A stretch of DNA of 64,000 bases, from NCBI RefSeq assembly GCF_003589595.1, contig NW_020653750.1, positions 3,883,427 through 3,947,426 on the forward strand, read 5' to 3'. Positions within the stretch are counted from its first letter, which is position 1; each line of letters opens with the position of its first letter. Below are positions 23,938 to 35,900 of this stretch, piece after piece. Source of the DNA: Hyposmocoma kahamanoa. Its lineage: Eukaryota; Arthropoda; Insecta; Lepidoptera; Cosmopterigidae. Made by a program: the position numbers and the translations under genes. Below the pieces are notes generated by a model, which had not been told where the DNA came from, did not search any database, and worked only from the letters and a program-made list of their open reading frames with translations.

Positions 23938-26900
23938 GTAAGTATTTTCTACATTTACAACTTAAATCATTTTTTAGATTTTAAGTTACAATTTCATTCT
24001 TTTAGAATTGTAGAAGTTGTTTTTCTTAACTATTTTTTGTATAGTATAAATAAAAATGGCTAACTAATCATATAATGTTAATAAACCCAATGTTCTGTAT
24101 ACGTGCAAGTGCACATAACAAATACAACTGTCGGTCGACATTCCAGCAGCCATCGTAGCATGATATCATTTATTTTGCCTAGCTGGCATACACTGTACAA
24201 AATATACAGACTTGTACAAGTCTTATAAAAAAGTACATTAAATTACTAACCCACCAGATTGTTCCATTAAATCAGTGCAAATATTAGATAATAAAAAAAA
24301 GATAAATAATGTAAAGATAGAAAGTTACACCACCTGTCACACAGGTTATAGCTTATATTTTAATTTGTCCTTGGGGGTCCTCTGTAAAATACAATATCTA
24401 CCGCTTCTTGCTTGTAATTCACAAACGATAAAGAAAAAAACACTGACGTCTTTCAATTTGTTGTAATAAATACCCACTCGAGTGTCTGATAAATGTGTTT
24501 TAGGCGTGATCTATAAAACATTGTTAGTTAAGTAATTTTGAAACGAGAGTAGTTTCTTGGGCAATCAATTTAAAATTCATTACTAAAATTGGTAAATCAA
24601 TTTTAGTAATCAATTTTAGTAATGAAGCAGAGTCTATATTTACCGTTTACTATTTTATATAGAAAAATTAGATGATACAATCACTGAGTTTTTTTCTTTT
24701 TGTTCATTATTAAACCAGTAACAGTTCTGTAGCACTAGTAAAATGTTTTATCATTTGTTCATTTGATATTGGATGATAATGATATATTTTGAAGGTTTAC
24801 GTATTAAGATTACGTATTTTTCTTGGTTACTTAATTATCAACTCTAAAACACTGTCGATAGTCCGAAACTTGGGCCGACGCAGACCGGCAGATGGAAGGG
24901 CACAGGAAGATTAAATTTATCAATATTTATTTTATGCCATTTCAATTGAAATTAGACATAAATTTAAATGCTTTGAGACCGAGCTCGGACTATCGTAGCG
25001 TATTTCTCTATTGAAGAGCACGCTAGAGGATACCGCGGCGAGAGGTTCCCGCAGATATGTGACGGTAAAAATCCAGTTTGCACCAGATTCCACCGGTGTG
25101 CGCCAGAGTCTGCCTGAATGCGCCGGGGTCTTTTTGACTGCTTACTCGCTGATGGAACGAAATCAATTCCGATCGACCGGTGGCATGAAAGCAAATACCG
25201 CATTTCAGTGGATTTTGCGGTACGCTGACGGACACTCGCGGTGTCGTAAGGGATATCTCTCAATAATCCTCTTCAATGGTCTGCCGCTCCGTCGGACGAT
25301 TGGCACTGGCTCTTAAAAAGACTTTTGACGACAATTGCAATGAATGAAAATTAATCGTCGATAATTCCGAAATCGCGTGTATTTGTTTTTTCAAATAAAA
25401 TAATATTTAAATTAAAATATAAATTTCTGGTTTGTAAACGGCTATCCCGCTCAATATTTATGAGAGAGGGAATAGCGCAGAAAAAGCTGACGCAAGAGTA
25501 ACTCATTTTGTAGCCATACTCAGCACGGCGATATAAAGTCGCACTGCGCGCGGTGCTTCATAGACTTTACACTACCGCATGTGCTATTACTCGCTCTTGT
25601 GATAAAATTCCAACATGGCGATTAGTAGTGCATATTTTTATAAATATAGCTCATACACGTCTTGAAGCATAAATTTTAATAATTAATAAATTAATTGTCA
25701 TTGAGCAGTCACTTCAGTCGTTCATATTTATTATACCTCTCCGAGCGTCTATCAATTATGTCATTTAGTATCAAATTAACATCCAAGTAATGTAGCTTTA
25801 TTTATACACGAGTACTCATTAACCTACCAACAAAGTACTGTAATAATTCGTTTCAAATAACATGATTCTGGTGACGTTTGAGATTTGAAGTTTCTAGGGA
25901 TGAGTGATGTGAAATCGAATGAAAAAAATCGGTTTAAATATCTTATCGAGATCATTTGTGACGAAGACAGAAACAATTTACGGCAAATAATTTTAGAACA
26001 AATAGTAAACAAAATAGATAAAATGCAATTATTATGTTATTAACTTACCTAGTAAACTATACAAAAAATAAAAATCAACAACAACCAAATAAAAAGTCAA
26101 CAACAAACCATAAAATCAACTGCAACGAAACGAAATTTGACCAATTACTCTAACATCACGCAAAGCTCAAAATAAAATGAAAACGACCCGCATGTAAGGT
26201 GCATTACACTCGTATTGACGCGAGATACAAAATAGTCGATTCGATTTATCGATTTTATGGTGTAAATCTCTATGGACAAAATATTCCATTTTACGCATCA
26301 AGTAATCGGGGTAATTTATATTTATCTTTATTATTATTTCTTTTACTTTCTACTTAATATTTTTTGGTTATATACTCGATGTACGGCCTATGGTCATTAG
26401 GAANNNNNNNNNNCAAACAAATTAAATGTCATTTCGTCTCTATTTCTGGTTATATACTCGTTGACGCCGTATACGACTTATATGTGTATATAATGGTGTT
26501 TATGTAATTTTGTAAATAAATATTAAACATTATGCATTTATATAGGACACCTGTTAAATAAGATGATATTCGATGGATATATCGAACAGTAAAAGATGTC
26601 AACCTGTGAAAAACTGGCTTTGTCAATGTTTTCTAAATCTAATCCAAACAATACTACCATTTAGCGTGTAAAGTTTGCTGTGTGTGTTATTGTAATGTAA
26701 TGCTATATATTGGTTAACCATTGTATCTCTTGCTTAACGCTTTTCCAAGTGGGCTGAAAAGATCAACGACGAGGTAACAATAAAGACATTGTGCATGTCT
26801 TATTTATTTTGTTTATTTTGTTCCTAGATAATTTGGATAATATCTTATACTTTACCATCTCATCAGCATCTTTACCACCTGCTTTTTTATTTTGTATTAT

Positions 26901-29900
26901 TTTATTCCTTATAGTCTGTCTTTTTTGAAGATGGAGTAAAGTGAGAATAGTCATCTAGTTGTTGTCGACAGTTTTATCGATTGATTGTGAAAATAGGTAA
27001 AAGTTTGCCAAAAATGTCTGAATTGTGAATGTTACAACGTTATAATGTTTAGTAATTGCATTATTGTATTCTTTATTTTTATTTGGACAGTTGATCTATT
27101 AGCACTGAAATCAATTTTCAGTCATACACATTTTAATGCACGGCAGAAGATGTCTACAATTACCGCGGCACATAAAATATTTGACTGCTTAGTTTCCGGT
27201 CTGGATGAGAAGTATAAAATGGCGGGCATATTTTGTGACTTGTCCAAGGCCTTTGATGTAATTAATCATGAACTGTTGTTGGATAAGTTATATCATTATG
27301 GAATACAGGGTAAGAGCCACAAACTTCTCACCTCGTTCTTATCGGATCGGAAGCAAGTGGTAAAATTATCCTCGAACGGTAAAAGACTGGAGTCCGTTGC
27401 TGGTAGTGTGAACTTAGGAATTCCTCAAGGGTCTGCCTTAGGAAACACGCTATTTCTATTATATGTAAATGACCTTCCCACTGCCATCACAGCCGGCCTC
27501 TCCGTACTGTTTGCGGATGACACAACAGTTATAGTTAGCGCGCGCACGTACGAACAGCTGGGACAGAGAATCGACGAAGGGTGTGACCAGCTCCAGAGGT
27601 GGTTTTCATCGAATGGGTTGCTGCTGAATATCACTAAATCCAACATCATGGTTTTCTCGGGTCGAGGTCTCACAGTTCCTCCGTGTGTAGCAAGCAATCC
27701 GATGCCGATATGCAATGAGAGTAGGTTCCTTGGCTTCACTCTGGACTCGAACCTTAACTGGAAGTGCCATGTTGACAGACTGTGTGATAGAATGAGTGGT
27801 GCAGTCTTTGCGTTGCGTAAACTGAAATTGCTCATTTCTGATTCTGCATTAAGACAGGTCCATTTTGCATATTTCCACTCGCTGATGTCGTACGGTTCAC
27901 TCATATAGGGTAACTCCACGGATGCCAATAGAGTCATGCTAATGCAAAAACGTGCCGTACGCGTATTGGTTGGGGTAAAACACAGACATTCCTGCAGAAA
28001 TCTCTTTGTAGCGCAACGCATAATGACGCACTACTCACTCTACTTATATGAAATTATAATGTACGTTAGAAATAATCTGTCTTCATTTGGTACTGTAAAT
28101 GTTTCTGGCATCCCACTTCGCCGTACCGGTCATTTGAGAACAGTCCCTCGACGCATGGCACTTGCAGAGAAAAACCCGCGTGTCATCGGACCTACTTACT
28201 ATGAGCGTTTACCCGCTACTCTCAGACTTGAACCGTCTGACGAAACGTTTAGGCGCCGGCTGAAAGACTTTTTCTTGAAAAATCCTATATACTCTGTAAA
28301 AGAATTTATGGACTTTAAATTGTAACGAATTCAGTATTTTCTATTTTTATATTTTTATTCTAATTTTTACCGCATTAACATGCTCTTGTATAATTATCAA
28401 CTTATGACGATCCTTGATGGAGAATGATATTTGATATGTAATTTAATGACAACAATATTATATAATGGATTGTTAATTTTCTAATTATTGTGTGCTTTTC
28501 TTATAATTTTCCTTTTTGTCTGACGATCTCAATATAATTTCTTATACTTTGACATGTAGTGCAATTTATACTGTAATGTTATATTTGAGAAATAAATGAA
28601 TCTGAATCTGAATCTAATACCGACAGACGGTTGATTATGTATATTAAATTCAAATGAAAAACTAAAATATGTCTCCTTTTAGTATTTTTATACACGTACT
28701 GCTAAATTTAGAGTATGTATGATTTTTCAAAAATTAAAAATTTAAATGAACCTGTGTCCAGCAGTTGGGCGAATAACTGGTCGATGATGATTGAAATGAC
28801 ACACGTTCGGCTGTTTATTTCATAAGCATAGTCAACATTCAGTCGATAGTCAATATAATATTTGTCGACTGCAATCACTAGCCACTTGCAAGCGAACAAC
28901 ACTCGCGCAATGAACTGTCATTTTACTCCATTCTCAAAAAAGACAGACTATACGTAATTATCAACAGTTACGTGTATCGTTAAACTTAAAAAACATAGTA
29001 TGGCAACATTTAACATTTGATTGTATATTGTATAATATATTCTTCTTTTTTTTTTATTAGTCTCTAATATTCAATTACTTGCAAAATGAAAAACCCAACT
29101 CCTCAGCAAATAAAAATCACCTTTTTCTTGACGCAATTTAAAAAAAAAACCGTAAGACGTTGCCTACAGATGTAGATATCAGTAGCCATTTTCTATCAGG
29201 TGGACGGACCATCACCGGTTTGTAAAAAACATTCTGAGAAAACTTAATTCTTATTCACTGAGGGGTGGATATGCAATTTTGTAGGGTAGTTTATTGCAAG
29301 ATTGAACTTTTCGACATGCGTTAATGTTTGTGTACAGTGGAGAAGAGATAGGCGAGAACAATGACAGCCAAAACGAGGAGGAAGAGTGGCCGCCATTCCG
29401 CAGAGTCGGCACCTTCGATCCATACAGTGACGACCCACGACTCGCTGTCAAAAAGGTACCACAACCTGTCGCACTGTATTTGCCACCTGAACAACTAACG
29501 AAACTTTGAAATGATTTGCTTGCAGGTAATCCTCTGTCCGCTGTCCGGCAAGCTGACAATCGGCGGCGCCGCGGGACACATCGTCATCGCCAGCCTCAGT
29601 AATTCTTCTAACACTGGTGAAATTAAGGTACAGGAACCATAGTTATATCGAAGCTAAAATAATAGAATCAGTAATTAAACAATATTAAAGGACTAAAAGT
29701 TTTGAATACGACATTACAAAAGAATACAATTCAACTTGATTGATGTAGAAGGTGAAAGCGTGTATTATAATAAGAATGTGTAATTAATTCCAGACGATGT
29801 CAGTAAACATTGTGTCAGATCGCGACGGATTCGTGTGGAAAGGCCATGATCAGCTTACACTACGCTCGGGTATTCACAGCTTCCCACAGGGATACCAGGT

Positions 29901-32900
29901 ACAACTTCCACTGATAAGCTATTTTTATCTTCTAATTTTGTTACAGTTCAAACAGAACTAATAATTAAACAATTATATTTCTTATTTCACTCACAAACAC
30001 AATGTGTAATCAACTATAGAATTCATATACTGAAATATCTCTTGGCAGTCATCCCAGCTTGCCGCCCAACGGTAAAAGAAGGCCATAGATAAAACGTGCA
30101 AAAAAATAAAGATATAAAATGTAACCGATAAAGCCTTTGAAGTATTGATGATAATCAACTTAAATGTGGTATCAAATACCGATCTCTTTAATAATAAAAA
30201 TGCATACGCTGGCATTTTACAGGTGACGTCAGTGGTGCAGTTGCACCCGCCGGCGGCAGTGACATCCCTGGGCGCTCACTGGGAATGGGGGCTGGTGTGT
30301 GTCGGCACAGCCCACGGGCTGGCGCTGCTCGACGCCATCTGCGCCAAGCCGCTGTTGCACAAATGCACGCTCAACCCTCACGGTTAGTCACCTTAAGCCC
30401 CAGTAGTATGGGGTCAGTTATATGTAACATGAAATCCTACCTAAAGTGAAAGTCAAATAATCTTTATTTCATAGGTAAGCAAATTACACTTCAAATCGTC
30501 ACACTGATTGAATACCGTTTCGTATTACGTACTGTCGTGTATTAAAATTGTTCTGATACATATTCAGATCATTCTGGTGCCGGCGACACGCCAATCTCGA
30601 GAAGAAAATCCTTCAAAAAGTCTCTGCGAGAGTCATTCCGACGACTCCGGAAAGGCAGATCGCAACGGCGACAGACAACTGCCGCTAGCCCCACCTCACC
30701 TGCACAAGTGAGTTTTAAATACTCAATTTTCATACCACATCAATAAATAACCTTTCAAATCATAGTTCGGATTTTATTTTAAGGTTATATGGTCAGAACC
30801 GTGGTTTTATTGTGCCGGTCCTAAATGATCGTTTACTTATAGCCGGCAGCGAAAAAAGCCGCGGACAAGGCAGCAGCGGAGGCGGACACAGAGATAAAAC
30901 CAGTGGAACGGGCGGTGGAGGCTCGCTCCAACGATGACGCCTTTGGTTCCATGGTGCGCTGCCTGTACTTCGCACGTACCTTCCTTGTCAGCAGTCAGTA
31001 TTTTTTCCTAAACTTGTAAAATAATGGCTACATAATCTTGGCTGTTGTGTACAAAACTCAGCATTTGAATTTCAGAAATCATTGAGTTAAAAGGTCTAAC
31101 CTGAAACTGAAAATAAAAGAAAAATCTCTTGCAACTTGTATTTATTACAGCACAAAACTCTACCCCCACGCTTTGGGCGGGCACCAACAACGGCACAGTG
31201 TACGCGTTCACGATACACGTACCTAACACCAACAAACGGAAAGAAGACCCTGTAAGTATTTTATAAAAAATACTTCACAATTTTTAACTATTTTTTTTTC
31301 GGTACACACTACCATAATCAGAATCACTTGTAGTTATTAATTTTATATCAGGACATACAGAAGTATTGTTACTAAATAACAATAAATCTGATCATAAAAG
31401 CTTTACAGTATATTTTTTCAAATGAGACATAAATAAACTTAGTATAATTGTCTCCTAGCCTGTTGAAATATATGTTCGTCAAAACGTATAAATTTTGTCT
31501 AAAGTGAACATGGTCCCTAGCAGTGGCGAGGCGTGAAAATTGTCGTTGGTAAAGTCGGAGCAAAACCAAAAGCACTTAACAAACACTTCTTTTGCCCGGT
31601 TAAAAAGGCGTCTCGGCAACACTTAACTTACTTAACTTAACACACAACACTTATTAGTATATAAGTTACTACATATTTATAGTTTGTATAGTTATTGTTT
31701 TGCACTGTTAAATTCAGCGCCAAATGTAGTAAATTACTTTAAAAATGTAAAAACAAACTTTCGATACGCGACGGTGAAGCAAATTTTGCAGTTTTAATTT
31801 TTAATTGTAACTACTAATTATAATAACACGAATGCACATGTCTGTGCACTAACATCTACGTTCTTTACGTAAGTCTGAGTACATTTTTCGTCGCAACAAA
31901 TGCATCGAACGCGTTAGCGTTAAAACCGTAATTATAGCAACAGAATTCGGGAGTGTATTTTTCCACCTTGAAATGCGGAACAATTTGTTTTCGAAACCAC
32001 GACACAGCGTAAAACGTTTTGAAGCCCATTACAAGGGCTTTTGCAAGTGTGTGTTCGAAATTTCACCTTATTCTGTAGTTGTCACTTGACGTTTGGCTTG
32101 CGAGAGTGCGTTTACACGTAAATTTGTTGATATGTGGAATGATATAAGATTTGGTATGTAATTACTAATTAATTGTTACTGTTATTAAATTTATTTTTAA
32201 ATCACTCCATACTTGAAGTATTAGAAAAATCATTAAATAATTTTAAAACTACAAAAAACCATTTAAGGTTTAATTCCTACTATACAATAGAAAATTAAGC
32301 CACCAACACCAATAAGAATAGGTCTAGTTGAGTGAATTAATGACTTATAAACGAACCAAAAGTAATTAGTATCAATACCTAATATCCATAACTATGAGTT
32401 GCATACTTTTTGCACCTTTCAGTAATGTTATTGTCGCCTGCAGGGTCAGCATTAGCAGAATTTTGAGCGTTTTAGTGGGTTTATTAAATTCCCCATATCC
32501 ATAAACATAAACACAAAAATATTTAGATATTACAATACTGCTTAAGTCTTGTGTCACTGAAATTTTTTTTTGAAGACCAACTCACAACACTCACTGTTTT
32601 ATGAAAGTAACCAGCATAGCAAACTATGTCCCACTTCTTTTCATTTTAATTACAATACAATTACAAATTTCAAGACAACTTCGTAATCGTAATAATTAAA
32701 TACGCGGGCATCAGACACCAACAATGTCCAGTTGTCAATCGTTTCGAGATCTTATGTCTCTTTTATTCTCGCGAGCAAAAATTAAATATAAATACAGCCT
32801 TGGCCAAAAGTATTGAGGGTGCTCAATACTTTTGGCCTAGGCAATGATAACTCATAGTTTTTTGGGGAATATGAAAATGAAATAATTTGAAACAATTTAC

Positions 32901-35900
32901 ACATGTTAATATTACTATTTATTAAATAAAAATCAATATTTCGTGTGTCCACCCTTTGCCTTAATTACGGCAGAAATTCTTTTTGGTAGAGAGCGGACAA
33001 GATTTTTACAGTCTTCAGGACGTATTTCTTCAGGAGCGTTCCATTCTTGGCGCAGACGGCCTTTTAGTTCTTCCTTTGTATTTATTGGGTGGCGCCTGAC
33101 GTTGCGCTTTAATAAACCCCGTAAATGTTCTATGGGGTTTAGGTCCGGAGACTGGGCAGGCCACTCCAGAAGCTCAATGTTTTTTTCTCTAAACCATGTC
33201 ATAGTGCTGGCAGATTTATGACATGGCGCGTTATCCTGCTGGAATTTGACGCCATCCATATTTGTATCGCCAATAAGAGTTGAAAATGAGGGCAGCAACG
33301 CAGATTCCAGGACGTTGATGTATTTTGAAGACTTCATGCGACCCTCACACACAAACATTTCGCCAACTCCTGAATCAGTCATGCAGCCCCAGATTATTAT
33401 GCTGCCTCCGCCGTGTTTTACGGTTGGCACTATACAGGCTGGACTAAATTCTTCGCCTGCCCGGCGGCGCACAAAAATCACACCAGGTGTACCAAAAATC
33501 TGAAATTTTTTTTAAATGTAGTGACTTCGGAAATCTAAAATATTTTTGTTATTGAATTTTATTTTCAAATCACATTGTTTAATATCTTAAGAACGTGAAA
33601 TTGTCTAACTCACCTCAAATTTTGACTCGTCTGACCACACGACATTTGACCAATCTTCTTCGGTGAAACTTTGATATTTTAAGGCCCATTCATACCGAGC
33701 CTTCTTGTTGTTTTGTGAGAGCCATGGTTTCTCCCTGGCTTTACAGCCTTTCAGACCAACTTCCTTAAGCCTTCTTCGAGTAGTGCGAGCAGAAATACGT
33801 CTGTTAATTTCGACAGAGAAATCAGCAGCGAGATCTGAAGAAGTTTTCTTCCTATTTTTTAACGACTCTCTCATTAACTTTCGGTCCTCACGATCTGTGG
33901 TGATGCGTTTGCGCCCTGTTCTGTATCTGTTACTATGGGACCCAGTAGCGGCGAATCGCTCAATAGTTAATTGCACAGATCGGCGCGAACATTTCGCAGT
34001 TTTAGAAATCTCTACCTGTGATTTCCCTTGCTCATGCAGAAGTTGTATCTGCACACGTTGTTCTAAACTAAGTTCGTTTTTTTTAGACATATTGCAACAA
34101 TATCACTAAATGGAACTAAACAAAATACCAAAAGCGCACTAGATCACTGGATGTGTACGTAACGAATGATAGTAGTGAACTGAGAAATAAATACAAAAAT
34201 CGTAAAATGACAAATTTTATGGCACCAGGTGTTTTATTGCTAGTTACGGTGTGGGGGTCATTGTTTTTAAACCTTTGTAGATGCCGAAAAAATAATCCTT
34301 AACAATAGGACCTGTTTTCTGCAAGTGCCCGTTCGGGATTTTTAGGGTGCTCAATACTTTTGGCCAAGGCTGTATGTTCTTTCATAAAAATTATTACCCA
34401 AATAAATTGAGTAGAACTCACGACACACATCAAAGCACATATAAAATCATATTTCTAATTTAGTTGTATTAATATCATAGCTGGCAACTTACAGGAATTA
34501 ACTTTAAGTTTTTTTCCTGTAAATTGGCGATTATCGCCAAAGTCATCTGTATTTAAAAATAAACCATAAATGAATGGAGATAAGATTTAAATTTACGTGA
34601 ACGCTATTCGATGATAACCCGATAATCTTCGGGTTGTGGGCCGCCATTATTAGGTCCTATTCCATTATGTTTTTTGCAAATGGGTGCGTGTATTTTGATG
34701 TGAGCGAATTGATTTCTTGAATGAAATAAATGCCGGGACGATGGCAGGTTGTACTCTACAGGGACTCTTAAAGAATTTCAGTTTGTACAATATTATTTTT
34801 AATTTTTTAAGTAATACTTTTGGTCCGTTATAAATACTTTCTTTTTTATTATTAATTTTTAAGTTGTAGTGTTTAAGTTTAGTTATTATAATTCATTTAT
34901 TTCTTTTGTTGTATTTTTAAGCTGATGGCCTCGTAGCCAATGCTAATAAATAATTTAAAAAAAAAATGGCGGCTTATTCGTGCTGTCATTGGTTAAGATC
35001 CACCGAGAAGGCTACAACAAACACTCTTTGTGAGTATAGTGTTCTGTGGTTACAATACGTCGTATTATCAAGGACTTTACGCACGCGTTTATTAATGAAT
35101 TATTTGAAATTTGGAATGTACGATTTTTAAGTGGTGGGATATGCGCGCTGTCTTTTGAATATACGTGGAAAATTTTAGGCAAGCCAGTGGGAATCGAGTT
35201 ATATGGACGCCTCGCCACTGGTCCCTAGTATCTAAATGCATCTCAAGCAAACTTTAAATATTTTCAACGCATAATAATATTTTCGCAGGTAACATGTCAA
35301 CTCGCTAAGGAGATACAACTGAAGCACCGAGCGCCCGTTATAGGAATCACCATTCTAGATGGTGGATCATCTCCTTTGCCGGACCCTCTTGAGGTATGAT
35401 GCTTTGACAAAGTGAGCTTTAGTTACCAAGTAACAGAGAGTACCAACTCGATGAAGAATCATGCGAGTAGACAGACATGCATACTTGTAACATTTCGACG
35501 AATCTGTATTCATTATGAGATGCAAAAAGTTTTCCATTAAATGATTTTAACTTAAGTCAAATAAATTTCAATTCTACGGTAGTCAAATTAAATGAACAGG
35601 CGCATGTTGTCATCTATATTATGTAGTTCAAAGTCCAAAGCTCAGCGGGCTACTTTAATGTTATTGTTAGGTCGAACGAGGCGTTGCAGCATTGCCAGAA
35701 GCGGGTGCGCATCGCGTGGTGATTACATCCGAAGAGCAGTTCAAGGTGTTCACGCTGCCTGCACTCAAGCCGCACCACAAGTACAAGCTCACCGCACACG
35801 AGGGCGCACGGGTACTACACTCAATTATTTTATGACTGCATAGTTTAGTTTACTTAAAGAACTAACACATTGTTGCAAAAATACAATTATGTCAGGAGAA

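Larger units (their letters stand above)
26910..28952. repeat. Inverted repeat pair flanking a retroelement
   Basis: 'TATAGTCTGTCTTTTTTGAA' begins at 26910, and its inverse complement form (ATTCTCAAAAAAGACAGACT) ends at 28952; similarity extends about 35 bp with a few differences. This looks like terminal repeats of a DNA element into which the non-LTR element at about 27045-28615 inserted, or two separate MITE copies in opposite orientation. Confidence 0.6.
32795..34372 (-). mobile_element. Structurally intact Tc1-like transposon
   Basis: The ends are CAGCCTTGGCCAAAAGTATT... at 32795 and the exact inverse complement ending at 34372 (23-bp perfect repeat), with TA on both sides (32793-32794, 34373-34374). 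The 1578-bp length is normal for Tc1. The transposase on the minus strand is complete once one canonical intron is removed. The left end has an extra inverted copy of the terminal sequence, so it folds into a 16-bp-arm hairpin (about 32802-32837). It lies inside a hAT element in an l(2)gl intron, antisense to l(2)gl. Confidence 0.95.
31521..35220. mobile_element. Non-autonomous hAT element in l(2)gl intron, hosting a nested Tc1
   Basis: The left end CAGTGGCGAGGCGT at 31521 and its exact inverse complement ending at 35220 form a 14-bp terminal repeat. GTCCCTAG is directly duplicated at 31513-31520 and 35221-35228. An 8-bp duplication with CAGNG-type ends identifies a hAT element. The body contains no hAT transposase. 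Removing the nested Tc1 (32795-34372) leaves about 2.1 kb. It makes up about 92 per cent of the 4.0-kb l(2)gl intron; the ancestral intron would have been about 330 bp. Confidence 0.92.

Noticed and set aside
24964..25316. Overlapping open frames on both strands as a candidate missing l(2)gl exon
   Set aside because: Neither translation resembles the missing Lgl segment, and phase and splice sites do not fit.
27425..28021. 198-codon open frame on the minus strand
   Set aside because: It is exactly antisense to the reverse transcriptase coding region (27045-28325) and has no domain of its own.
33705..34109. 134-codon plus-strand open frame in the Tc1 element
   Set aside because: Antisense to transposase exon 1.
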